From Methanosarcinales archaeon (GTDB lineage Archaea; Halobacteriota; Methanosarcinia; Methanosarcinales; Methanogasteraceae): 12,800 bases of DNA. The notes under the pieces were generated by a model. That model was given only the letters and a program-made list of their open reading frames with translations, was not told the DNA's origin and ran no database searches. Positions 6,036 to 12,767 of the stretch are shown here, piece after piece. The number at the start of each line of letters is the position of its first letter. The first letter of the stretch is position 1. Position numbers and translations under genes: made by a program. The stretch is taken from NCBI GenBank assembly GCA_030609345.1, contig JAUWCK010000015.1, forward strand, positions 1 to 12,800, written 5' to 3'.

Positions 6036-6117
6036 GGTTTCGGAACTATGCCTGACGGTCGCGATTACAGGGCATCCCACGCCCATTGACTTACAATAGT
6101 GGCTACATTGCAACTTA

Positions 6118-6390
6118 TCAAGTTCCGGATATCGCGCCAGCTATGATGCCAAGTGCAACTATCAGAAGAAATCCTATTAAAATACCTATTATAAGCGTAA
6201 CGATCCCATAAACAGTCATCTGCCCATAATAACCACAAATGGTCCAGAATGGAGTTATTTCACCGTTTGACATCGATTTATGAATTAACCACCCTATTCC
6301 GCATGGAACCAATATTAAATTCAGAGAAACCGCCCCAACTATTATATAACCAATATTTGGCTCTTTAATCGTTATTAGTTCGTCAGTCAT
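6118..6390 (-). CDS. small two-helix membrane protein
   Basis: This gene encodes 90 residues. A short polar start (TDELITIKEPN) is followed by one hydrophobic segment at about 13-35, a polar loop with SNGEITPFW, and a long hydrophobic region at about 55-88 that may be one or two helices ending in Gly/Ala-rich sequence. The SD is excellent: GGGGGTGATC ends 4 bases before the ATG. I do not recognise the family. It lacks the DER..RI motif and so is not a DUF2178 relative. It stands alone between dapB and the lipoprotein promoter, with 142 bases upstream that hold no gene. A short hairpin (6511-6526) follows the dapB stop in that gap, without a T-tract. Confidence 0.75.
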   Translation of the reverse strand: MTDELITIKEPNIGYIIVGAVSLNLILVPCGIGWLIHKSMSNGEITPFWTICGYYGQMTVYGIVTLIIGILIGFLLIVALGIIAGAISGT

Positions 6391-6532
6391 ATACGATCAC
6401 CCCCAATATAATCTCTCCAGGAGTTTTTCTGGGAAACTGATAAAACTTTCCACCATGAGGGGATTGTTAACATGGGCGTTGGTGTTGGATTGAGACTCTG
6501 ATTATCCGTACGGTATCTGTGTACCGCCGAGA

Positions 6533-7330
6533 TCAAAGCCCAAGAACCTCTTCCATGCCGTGCACCCCGGGCGGCGCATCCATCACCCACCGCGCGGCTC
6601 TGATCGCACCGCCTGCGAACGCCTGCCTGCTGTGCGCTTGATGCTTAATCTCGATCCGTTCGCCATCCCCTGCAAATAGCACGAGATGGTCGCCGATGAT
6701 GTCGCCGCCCCGGATCGCATGGATGCCGATCTCATCGCCCCGCGGAGCGATGCCTTCACGCCCGTAGACCAGTTCTTTTCCACCGAGAACCTTGCTGATC
6801 ACGTCAGCCGCACGCATCGCTGTTCCTGACGGCGCATCCTTCTTGTGGCGGTGGTGCGCCTCAACGATCTCGATGTCCCAGTCGCCGATGTATGCGGCGG
6901 CTTCTGCAAGCAATTTCCAGAAGACGTTGACTCCGACCGAGAAGTTAGGTGCAATCACGGCAGGGACGTTTCCGGCTATGATCCCTGCTATCTCCTCCTG
7001 ATACGGTTCGAGCCCGGTCGTCCCGAGAACGATGGCAACACCGTTTTCTACAGCGGCTCTGACGTTTCCGACAGCAGCATCCGCGATTGTGAAGTCGATC
7101 AGAACATCCGGGGAAGTGCTCGCAAGCAGCGCGTCGATCTCGCGGGCATCCGATACCCGGACATCGCTGGCGCCAGCAGCGACACCAGCACCGACACCAG
7201 TGCCAACCGGCATCCCGATGTCACGGATGTCGAACGCCGCCGCCAGTTCCATATCTGGCGCACCGCCGACATTCTCGATTATAAGCGAGCCCATGCGCCC
7301 AAGTGCGCCTGTTACTGCAACTGTTATCAT
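6533..7330 (-). CDS. dapB: 4-hydroxy-tetrahydrodipicolinate reductase
   Basis: DapB reduces 4-hydroxy-tetrahydrodipicolinate with NAD(P)H in the diaminopimelate route to lysine, in the cytoplasm. The frame gives 265 residues from the ATG at 7330, the family's usual length. GALGRMG (8-14) is the dinucleotide-binding loop, GTTGL (103-107) and APNFSVGVN (127-135) are conserved, and HHRHKKDAPSGTA (159-171) holds the catalytic His/Lys and the substrate-binding SGT. The C-terminus is complete. I prefer this start over the ATG six codons earlier because GGTGAT lies 4 bases before it. It follows engB by 65 bases. A TATA-like element there (7365-7373) may give it separate transcription. No dapA or lysA is in the window. 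Confidence 0.95.
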   Translation of the reverse strand: MITVAVTGALGRMGSLIIENVGGAPDMELAAAFDIRDIGMPVGTGVGAGVAAGASDVRVSDAREIDALLASTSPDVLIDFTIADAAVGNVRAAVENGVAIVLGTTGLEPYQEEIAGIIAGNVPAVIAPNFSVGVNVFWKLLAEAAAYIGDWDIEIVEAHHRHKKDAPSGTAMRAADVISKVLGGKELVYGREGIAPRGDEIGIHAIRGGDIIGDHLVLFAGDGERIEIKHQAHSRQAFAGGAIRAARWVMDAPPGVHGMEEVLGL

Positions 7331-7364
7331 GATATCACCTGTATCCATCTATCCCCCGGTCATC

Positions 7365-7373
7365 TAATATATT
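7365..7373 (-). promoter_or_regulatory. possible TATA box upstream of dapB
   Basis: AATATATTA on the minus strand lies in the 65-base gap between engB and dapB. Initiation about 25 bases on would give a leader of roughly 10 bases carrying the GGTGAT SD. A perfect 6-bp palindromic stem (7374-7388, CGCACC/GGTGCG) precedes it and could close the engB transcript. This rests on sequence pattern only. Confidence 0.3.
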
Positions 7374-7395
7374 CGCACCATGGGTGCGCCGCCCT

Positions 7396-8001
7396 TCAGG
7401 CAGTCCTGAACTGCCCGAACAGATTGTCCCGCCCGATCCGGTGCAGTCTGGAGCGCACGAGTCCGGCAAGCTGCGATACATCCCCTTTCTTCGCAGATAC
7501 CGGTGCAACCATATCGATCCACTGCCTCCATGGCGGGAGAAAGTCGAAACGCTCCACGATCTGATCGAGCGCATCATCTCGATCGATTACCAGGTCCATC
7601 TTGTTTGCCGCGATAACCGTATCGATATCGAGATCGGATAAAAATTCAAACAATTCGATATCAACTGGCATCTCGCCCCTTTCTGCCCATCTATCCACGA
7701 TCTCGCAGAAAACGCTTGCATCGATCACCTGGACGGCACAGAGGACGCGGTCGCAGTTGTCTTCGATATAATGGATGATCGAATTCTTTATGCGCTCCTG
7801 AACCACATCCGGGACGCCGTGCAGAAATCCGTAACCCGGCAGATCGGTTATCAACAGATCTCTAAACGTTATGTGTGTCGGTTTCCGCGTGACGCCGGGG
7901 CGCCTTCCTGTTTTGACGCTTCTGCCGGTCAGTCTCTTGATCAGCGAGGACTTCCCGACGTTTGATCTGCCCGCGAAGATGATCTCATGATTGATTGCCA
8001 T
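7396..8001 (-). CDS. engB: ribosome-biogenesis GTPase of the EngB/YsxC family
   Basis: This gene encodes a 201-residue TRAFAC-class GTPase. G1 is GRSNVGKSS (11-19), the Thr of G2 lies in GVTRKPT (36-42), G3 is DLPGYG (53-58), G4 is NKMD (133-136) and G5 is SAKKG (169-173). In bacteria EngB acts in large ribosomal subunit assembly. Archaeal members have the same motifs and presumably a related role. Length and motif spacing fit the family. The ATG has GGAGGT about 8 bases upstream and overlaps the end of the preceding small ORF by 17 bases, so translation may be coupled. All motif residues are present. Confidence 0.93.
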   Translation of the reverse strand: MAINHEIIFAGRSNVGKSSLIKRLTGRSVKTGRRPGVTRKPTHITFRDLLITDLPGYGFLHGVPDVVQERIKNSIIHYIEDNCDRVLCAVQVIDASVFCEIVDRWAERGEMPVDIELFEFLSDLDIDTVIAANKMDLVIDRDDALDQIVERFDFLPPWRQWIDMVAPVSAKKGDVSQLAGLVRSRLHRIGRDNLFGQFRTA

Positions 8002-8344
8002 CTCTGTTGACCTCCATCTGCGTACTCGTCCGGATACCTACATAAAACTCTTCAAGGAAATCTTTCAGAGTTTTATTTGTTAAGGGGATTTTGTTTTGGA
8101 TGTTCATTTTTAATGGATATCTCTCCCCAATCCTAATCAAGAATTGCTCTTCAGTAGATAACATCTTGCACCAACACATTATATGAGCGTGGCACCTTCT
8201 GCTGGTCCCAAAAGCTTTTATCAAAACTCTATCATTACTGTTGCCGGGTACGATCACAGCATCTTGGTATCTGATCGGTGCGTCCCCAAAACAGATTCTT
8301 GAGCTCTTCCGGAAGCTAAAATCGGTATCGCATACGACATGCAT
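7985..8344 (-). CDS. hypothetical protein, possibly a decayed toxin
   Basis: The 119-residue frame is unusual in being rich in Cys, Arg and His in its first half (five Cys) and Lys-rich in the second. I do not recognise it. The start MHVVCDTDF resembles the first strand of PIN-fold RNases (h-h-DTxF/S). It directly follows a UPF0175-like fragment, a family usually paired with such PIN-type toxins. However, the later PIN acidic residues are not evident, so this may be a frame-damaged remnant or an unrelated protein. The ATG begins 2 bases after the upstream TAG (TAGGATG) with no clear SD. It overlaps engB by 17 bases. I am moderately sure it is translated and unsure of its function. Confidence 0.5.
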   Translation of the reverse strand: MHVVCDTDFSFRKSSRICFGDAPIRYQDAVIVPGNSNDRVLIKAFGTSRRCHAHIMCWCKMLSTEEQFLIRIGERYPLKMNIQNKIPLTNKTLKDFLEEFYVGIRTSTQMEVNRDGNQS

Positions 8345-8345
8345 C

Positions 8346-8540
8346 CTATCGCCCGGAACGTTTGATAGCTTCTCTTGCCATCGCCTCTATCTCAACAGGC
8401 GTTGTATGCACTTTCCGCACAATCCCCTTCTCGTGCAAAACTTCCTTCATCTCCTCGATATCAAGAGACGTAATCTCACCTGCTTTCCCGAGAGAGACCG
8501 CATCCTTTCCGTACAGTTCATACGCAATCGATATCCTCAA
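8346..8540 (-). pseudogene. UPF0175-like antitoxin fragment
   Basis: The frame gives 64 residues from a TTG (8538-8540) with GAGGAAAGGA just upstream, ending in TAG. The sequence RISIAYELYGKDAVSLGKAG, then SLDIEEMKEVLHEKGI, follows the pattern of the C-terminal half of UPF0175 proteins (ELY...VSL.KAAEIA, then an amphipathic helix and GI). These are the antitoxin partners of PIN-type toxins. The N-terminal 30 or so residues of the family are missing: the same frame is closed by a TGA 12 bases upstream, and leuB ends 27 bases upstream. A neighbouring frame offers MREER before an immediate stop, as if a one-base shift had occurred. It could be a short working gene or a remnant. The family call is from memory of the pattern, not a search. 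Confidence 0.45.
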
Positions 8541-8567
8541 GTCCTTTCCTCACGCATCAGGATAACT

Positions 8568-9551
8568 TCACAATCCCCCTGCCAGTCCCTCTAAAACGAC
8601 ATGCGAGATCGCGCCTGCAACCTCTGCTGTCGAGCACCGCCCGCCGATGTCAGGGGTTGTGATGCCGCGGGATGCCGCATCAGATACTGCGTCCTTCACC
8701 GCATCAGATTCCCTGATCCTGCCGTACCACTTAAGCATCATCGCGAGACTCAGGATCGCAGCAATCGGATTCGCAAGTCCCCTGCCAGCGATATCAGGAG
8801 CGCTGCCGTGCACCGGCTCAAAGAGCGCGTAATCAGCTCCTATGTTTGCGCTTGCGCAGACGCCAAGCCCGCCGATGAGCGCTGCGGACATGTCGCTTAG
8901 GATATCCCCGAAGAGATTGGTCGTGACGATCACCTCGAACCGCTCCGGATTCAGTACCAGACGGTGCGCAGCAGCATCGACAAGCATCTCCTCCCACCGG
9001 ACTTTGTGCCGGTCTGCGACATCGATGCAGACCTCCCTGAAAAGCCAGCACGATTTCAGTATATTTGCTTTATGCACGATTGTCAAGCGTTTTTCGGCGG
9101 CAAGCGAACATGCGTACTCTGCGATGCGCTCGCTTCCGCTCCGGGTGATGACCCGCGTCGAATGCACGGCATCAGGCAGAACCTCTTCGATTCCCGAATA
9201 CATGCCCTCGGTGTTCTCACGGACGATTGTGAAATCAATGTCCCGGGAGTTCGTTATGCCCTTGATCGGTCTTATATTGGCGTACAGATCGAATTCTTTC
9301 CTGATCTGGACAAGGACGCTCCGATATTCCGGATCCTGCGGTGTCGTGATCGCACCGAAGAGTATGCAGTCGCAGGATCTGAAGATATTAAAATCGTCCT
9401 CTGTCATCGCTCTGCCGGTGCGCTTCCACTTGCCGTACCCGATCTCGACCGGCACTTTCTCGATATCGAGCGTGAGAGCATCCAGCACTTCAAGAGCGGC
9501 TGGAATCACCTCTTTTCCGATCCCATCGCCCTCGACGACCGCAATTTTCAT
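8568..9551 (-). CDS. isopropylmalate/homoisocitrate dehydrogenase family protein
   Basis: This gene encodes 327 residues of the NAD(P)-dependent beta-decarboxylating dehydrogenase family. Family motifs, in order: GDGIG (8-12), RKEFDLYANIRP (84-95), RENTEGMYSG (111-120), HKAN (160-163), TTNLFGDILSD (210-220) and EPVHGSAPDIAG (245-256). In methanogen-type archaea two paralogues exist: LeuB (leucine synthesis) and AksF (homoisocitrate steps in 2-oxosuberate synthesis for coenzyme B). The motifs fit both and I cannot separate them here, so I give no symbol. I start at the MKIAVVEGDG methionine because family members begin there; Met at 9560 is also possible, and the extra upstream residues to 9650 look untranslated. 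No strong SD is seen. It is probably the first gene of a run ending with dapB. Confidence 0.92.
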   Translation of the reverse strand: MKIAVVEGDGIGKEVIPAALEVLDALTLDIEKVPVEIGYGKWKRTGRAMTEDDFNIFRSCDCILFGAITTPQDPEYRSVLVQIRKEFDLYANIRPIKGITNSRDIDFTIVRENTEGMYSGIEEVLPDAVHSTRVITRSGSERIAEYACSLAAEKRLTIVHKANILKSCWLFREVCIDVADRHKVRWEEMLVDAAAHRLVLNPERFEVIVTTNLFGDILSDMSAALIGGLGVCASANIGADYALFEPVHGSAPDIAGRGLANPIAAILSLAMMLKWYGRIRESDAVKDAVSDAASRGITTPDIGGRCSTAEVAGAISHVVLEGLAGGL

Positions 9552-9650
9552 CTGGCGCATGGTTTCTGGATTGTCCTGTCCTGTCAAATAGATATCGTTT
9601 GTGAGGGATAGCATGGAATCATGGATGCCAGCCAGTGTTGAATTGGTCAC

Positions 9651-9917
9651 AAAGACTTGTACATCTCACATTCCGCAGGTCGCCATCCATTTTTGCATAA
9701 TTTCTACTGATAACGTTTTTAGATATCCAAAAAATATTATTTTTATACTGTAGTGGCACAACCTACCCGATTTCAACAAAGAATGCTTTACATGTTTATG
9801 TAGAAATACGCATTTTAATAAAGCAATTGTAACTACTCAGGTACCTAAACCACTATCGGGGACTTCACTGTGCAGGAACTACCTGGACCTGGGGCATACT
9901 GTAGTCAAACAGGGAAT
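9651..9917. other. intergenic region, no gene seen
   Basis: These 267 bases lie between the leuB-family gene and the repeat/intron block. The part at 9690-9760 is AT-rich, and on the minus strand GTATAAAAATAAT (about 9740-9752) could be a TATA box for the dehydrogenase, though far from its start. I see no reading frame with recognisable content, no tRNA fold and no transposase remnant. Confidence 0.5.
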
Positions 9918-9993
9918 TTAACCGCAGAGTGCGCAGAGGGGCGCGGAGGAGGACTAAGCGGTTAACCACTCTGCGTTCCTCTGCGCCCTCCGC
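9918..9993. repeat. inverted GCAGAG-type repeat, interrupted by the intron
   Basis: The left arm (TTAACCGCAGAGTGCGCAGA and on, 9918-9952) is an imperfect inverted copy of the right arm (CACTCTGCG to CTCCGC, 9967-9993). The right arm continues as GGTTATTTTT at 10763 after the intron. Rejoining the flanks gives CCTCCGC plus GGTTA, which mirrors the left arm's TAACCGC end and is followed by a T-run, so the uninterrupted element would be a long hairpin that may have worked as a terminator. Similar GCGCAGAGG/CTCTGCG sequences occur between genes in many environmental archaea and bacteria. Confidence 0.75.
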
Positions 9994-10762
9994 GTGTGAC
10001 ACGAAGCTGCATCACTGATTGCCTAACCGGCTACCCCTTCCATTCGGGGTAATCCTACCGCAGAATGCGTGGATGGCAACGCCCACGCAGTAAGCCTGCG
10101 GAACAACGTGGAAAATCAGAAAATCCGATTCGGATCAACCGCCAGGATAAGAACGCTATGAAGAGTGTAATGCGAACCACCGAAAGAGTCGTAACGCAGG
10201 ATGAGCGAAAGCGGATTGTTACGCTCAGACCAAAAGGTACGAAACCGGACTATACCGGCTGCGGAGACGTTATAGGGAATGGACAAACGGTTTCCGGCTC
10301 ACAGGTGGCTTCTAAGGTGTTCACAATTATCTGTGATGTAGAACTTGGTAAGCCCCATAAGCTCCCGGAATATCCGGGTAGTGACCCCGTAAGGGCAAAC
10401 GATGGCTTAGGGGGTAGAGGAATCGGTAAAAAGCGAATGACATCTTGTAATGGGGTGTATAGGGGTTCAAAATTTGCCCTAACCCGAAAGGGTGCAGACT
10501 TACCGGTGGTGTCTTGCTGTATGAAAGGAGGCAAACCTGTGAATGTAAGATACTCAATTACGCCTAAAACTGGCGAGAGACTTGCAGACACTCGAAAGAG
10601 TGTTAACGGGCTGCAAACCGGAATTACAAAAGCGGTGATTAAATGATCGTCGCTGCCCGATACTTAAAGGGTTGTAAGATGCTTGAGCGGTATGAGGGGA
10701 AACTCTCACGTACCGTTCTTAGACGAGGGGGGGGGCGAGTAATCGCCTCCTCCTTAGTCTAC
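9994..10762 (+). mobile_element. ORF-less group II intron
   Basis: This is a self-splicing, retromobile RNA of 769 nt. It starts GTGTG (consensus GUGYG) and ends AC (consensus AY). EBS1 GCGGAG (10261-10266) is exactly complementary to the last six bases of the 5' exon, CTCCGC (9988-9993). A possible EBS2 CGCAG (10195-10199) pairs with CTGCG (9981-9985). Domain I stems are visible, for example CCGCAG/CTGCGG enclosing GCGTGG/CCACGC near 10058-10100 and TACCCC/GGGGTA at 10032-10051. Domains V and VI are textbook. Domain IV is short and holds no reverse transcriptase, so mobility would need an enzyme supplied from elsewhere. The open frame across 10065-10646 is an accident of the structured RNA. 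The intron lies on the strand opposite to the flanking genes, inside a repeat, so splicing disrupts no gene. Confidence 0.93.
10685..10762 (+). ncRNA. group II intron domains V and VI (catalytic core and branch site)
   Basis: Domain V is the 34-nt hairpin 10685-10718. An 8-bp lower stem GAGCGGTA/TACCGTTC contains the AGC catalytic triad, a two-sided bulge follows, then an upper 6-bp stem closed by a GAAA tetraloop (10699-10702). The pair G10689-C10714 replaces the commoner C-G, a compensated change. Domain VI (10720-10761) is a fully paired helix with a GTAA loop (10739-10742). Its only interruption is A10756 facing G10725, the expected branch-point adenosine, 7th base from the 3' end. Confidence 0.95.
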
Positions 10763-10888
10763 GGTTATTTTTCTTGCCAGAAAGTACATGATCGCAATCA
10801 TTAGCCACTATCCACCATTGCAAAAATAGATCTTCTTACAAAAACACCTGCGGAATATAAGGTACATGCGCGGGTAACTTTTGGTAGG

Positions 10889-10974
10889 AAACCACAAGAT
10901 TACACAGTCTGCGAAGCAGCGGCGCAGCCATCTCCACAAGATCTCTGTGTTAATCTTGTGTAATCTCGTGGTTT
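10889..10974. repeat. inverted repeat, AATCTTGTGTAATCTCGTGG type
   Basis: The left arm at 10889-10906 and right arm at 10957-10974 match at 17 of 18 positions when reversed, around a 50-base spacer. The right side also has a direct 10-base repeat, TAATCTTGTG then TAATCTCGTG. It is followed by TTTTATATA and lies downstream of the dph6-like gene, so it may fold in the 3' end of that transcript. The rest of 10763-11021 holds no gene I can see. Confidence 0.65.
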
Positions 10975-11021
10975 TATATACCGATATCCTCACAATACTC
11001 GAGTAAGTACAAAGACTTTGC

Positions 11022-11690
11022 TCACTTCCCCACAACCCTCGCGTCCAGCACCTTGAGAACACCCCGGTCCCCGTACCAGACTTTCTCAGTCTCTACAAGT
11101 TCGATCCGCTCTTTGAAATACGGAGCATCCAGAACAAGCGTTTCGTATTCGCCGCCTTCTCCGCAGAGATGTATGTGGTATCTCCTGTGAAGTTCCTGCA
11201 AATCACGTATCGCGCCCTCATCGATCCGCATCCCGAGCCACTCTTCACCCATTCCGTCGGCGGCAACCTGGACGATCCTGATGTCCATCACCGCAGCCAT
11301 CTCGCGGAGCAGTTCACCTGCATTCCGGTGCCAGAGCGGCGCATACATCGCAATGCCGAGCGTTTCACAGATCTTCCGGACGCGGGATTCCTGATACACC
11401 GATTCGATTGCGCCCACGATGACACCGTCGATATCGAGGCTCTGCAGAGCGTCTGAAAGATCCTCGAGTTCCTCTTCCTTCCTGCCTTGCGATTCCTTCA
11501 GGATCAGGGGGATTCCGCACGCCTGCGATATCAATCTCACGATGTCGATGTTTATCGAGTGATACATGTACGAATCGGGATTCTGCGGCTTTATCGCAAC
11601 AAGGTGCGTCACCTCATGCCCAGCCGTCAGCGCTTCATAAAGCGCATAACACGAATCCTTTCCTCCTGATATGAGTGCTGCGAGTTTCAT
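11022..11690 (-). CDS. dph6: diphthine-ammonia ligase (Dph6) family ATPase
   Basis: Dph6 uses ATP and ammonium to amidate diphthine on elongation factor 2, the last step of diphthamide synthesis, in the cytoplasm of archaea and eukaryotes. The frame gives 222 residues, normal for the archaeal single-domain form. The PP-loop SGGKDS is at 8-13, GAIESVYQESR at 93-103 and the family signature GEGGEYETLV at 177-186, followed by LDAPYF. The ATG lies 107 bases after the MEMO stop with GAGGCG about 9 bases upstream, so the two may share a transcript although a repeat lies between them. The assignment is to the family; the symbol follows the usual archaeal annotation. Confidence 0.9.
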   Translation of the reverse strand: MKLAALISGGKDSCYALYEALTAGHEVTHLVAIKPQNPDSYMYHSINIDIVRLISQACGIPLILKESQGRKEEELEDLSDALQSLDIDGVIVGAIESVYQESRVRKICETLGIAMYAPLWHRNAGELLREMAAVMDIRIVQVAADGMGEEWLGMRIDEGAIRDLQELHRRYHIHLCGEGGEYETLVLDAPYFKERIELVETEKVWYGDRGVLKVLDARVVGK

Positions 11691-11726
11691 TTTACTTCGC
11701 CTCGGTTGTCAAGTTGCTCGGATGCC

Positions 11727-11787
11727 CGAATCAGGATCACGAATGGCACGAATAGACGAATCACACGAATATTCGCTGGCATTCGTG
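11727..11787. repeat. ATTCGTG-type short repeat cluster
   Basis: ACGAAT occurs at 11739, 11748, 11756 and 11765, spaced 8-9 bases, with an inverted ATTCGTG at 11781-11787. The block fills most of the 107-base gap between the MEMO and dph6-like genes. It has no unique spacers and is not a CRISPR array. Similar ATTCGTG strings are widespread intergenic repeats in environmental prokaryote genomes. Confidence 0.65.
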
Positions 11788-11797
11788 ATGGAATGCA

Positions 11798-12592
11798 CTA
11801 CCCCACCACAACCCCTGCATACCCGACCACCTCTGCCATCGGCTGCACATCCCCGCTGTTTGCGTAATTGAGCAGTCTCGCAGAATTCGCGCCAAGCCCC
11901 CTGCAGACCCGCATCATCACAGCGATCGGACCGTACCCGCATACCGAAGCGTCCCGCTCAATGATCCGTGAGTAGAACTCGGTGACGTTTAATTCAAGCA
12001 GCGGGTCAAGCACGTAATGATCGATGTCATACGCAACCGCTGCCGGCTTGTAATGCGTGAAATCGGATGATGCGATCACAACAACCTTCTTGTCTGCCTC
12101 TGAGATCGCATCCATCAGTTCGTCGCTCACATCGCGTGCGGTCTCCTCGTCCTGCAAGCCCATGCATATCGGAACGATCTTGAAGTCCTTGAAAAGCGTC
12201 TGGAGAAACGGGATCTGGACCTCGATCGAATGCTCGTACCGGTGTGCGCTCTCGTCGATATCGATGATGCGACGCGGAAGCGACTCGATGAGGTCGAGAT
12301 CGGTATCGACATCCCCAAGCGGCGTACTCCATGTATCAGACGATACCGAGACCATGGAGCCGTATCCGCTGTGGTTTGGTCCGATGATCACGAAGGTGTC
12401 TGCGTTCGGGAGTGCCGCGTACACATGCGCGGCTGTTCGTCCGGAGTACATGTATCCGGCATGAGGCACGACCGCGCCCGTGATCGCTGGATCCGGTGCG
12501 ATCGTTATGCCTGAAAAGTATGATTTGATATCCCTTTTCAAGGTTCTGGGATTTAATGGGTAGAACTGTCCTGCGACTATTGGGATTCTCAT
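11798..12592 (-). CDS. MEMO-family protein (AmmeMemoRadiSam system protein B)
   Basis: This gene encodes 264 residues, complete. The N-terminus MRIPIVAGQFYP and the motifs VPHAGYMYSG (42-51, His44), GPNHSGYG (71-78, His74), HRYEHSIEVQIPFL (117-130, His121), ASSDFTHY (174-181, His180) and CGYGPI (218-223, Cys218) match the MEMO family. In that family two His and one Cys form a redox-active metal site resembling non-haem iron dioxygenases. In archaea the protein is often encoded near an AMMECR1-domain protein and a radical SAM enzyme of the same predicted system; neither is seen here. GGTGAG 5 bases before the ATG supports the start. It ends in TAG, and the next 36 in-frame codons run through a repeat up to the start of the dph6-like gene. 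Biochemical function is unsettled. Confidence 0.92.
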   Translation of the reverse strand: MRIPIVAGQFYPLNPRTLKRDIKSYFSGITIAPDPAITGAVVPHAGYMYSGRTAAHVYAALPNADTFVIIGPNHSGYGSMVSVSSDTWSTPLGDVDTDLDLIESLPRRIIDIDESAHRYEHSIEVQIPFLQTLFKDFKIVPICMGLQDEETARDVSDELMDAISEADKKVVVIASSDFTHYKPAAVAYDIDHYVLDPLLELNVTEFYSRIIERDASVCGYGPIAVMMRVCRGLGANSARLLNYANSGDVQPMAEVVGYAGVVVG

Positions 12593-12707
12593 GATGGCTC
12601 ACCGATCATACAAATGCCCTTTTCAGACTTATGTCTAACGCATGGGTGAGGTTGTCAGGACCCGGGTGTTGGGGGTATCTGGTGTGGTGGGGCGGACACG
12701 CGAAGTG

Positions 12708-12715
12708 TTTTAAAT
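12708..12715 (+). promoter_or_regulatory. TATA-box candidate for the + strand gene at the right edge
   Basis: TTTTAAAT preceded by purine-rich CGAAG. Initiation about 26 bases downstream would leave a leader of about 30 bases containing AGGTG (12757-12761), 6 bases before the ATG at 12768. A second AT-rich stretch, GATAAATA (12729-12736), is less well placed. No equally good box is visible for the divergent MEMO gene. Confidence 0.5.
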
Positions 12716-12767
12716 CTCAAAGCAAGGGATAAATACAACCGCTGAAAAATATGAACAGGTGTTTACC

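Noticed and set aside
6511..6526. Hairpin after dapB as a terminator
   Set aside because: A 5-bp stem (CGGTA/TACCG) exists but no T-tract follows on the minus strand, so I did not call it a separate feature.
6845..7564. 239-residue + strand frame
   Set aside because: It runs opposite dapB and engB, both of which have intact catalytic motifs. The product is low-complexity and unlike any family.
8842..9591. 249-residue + strand frame
   Set aside because: Antisense shadow of the isopropylmalate/homoisocitrate dehydrogenase gene; Ser/Arg-rich without motifs.
10250..10591. 113-residue frame on the minus strand with Pro/Ser-rich product
   Set aside because: It is the complement of intron domains I-III. 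No start signals or family features.
10065..10646. 193-residue open frame on the + strand with basic, Gly-rich product
   Set aside because: It lies wholly inside the group II intron, crosses domain I stems and EBS1, and shows no protein domain. The frame is open by chance in a structured, stop-poor RNA.
10808..11062. 84-residue minus-strand frame downstream of dph6
   Set aside because: It overlaps the dph6 3' end out of frame and is built largely from the inverted repeat at 10889-10974.
11727..11787. CRISPR-like periodicity
   Set aside because: The repeated unit is 6-7 bases at 8-9 base spacing, with no spacers of normal length and one inverted copy.
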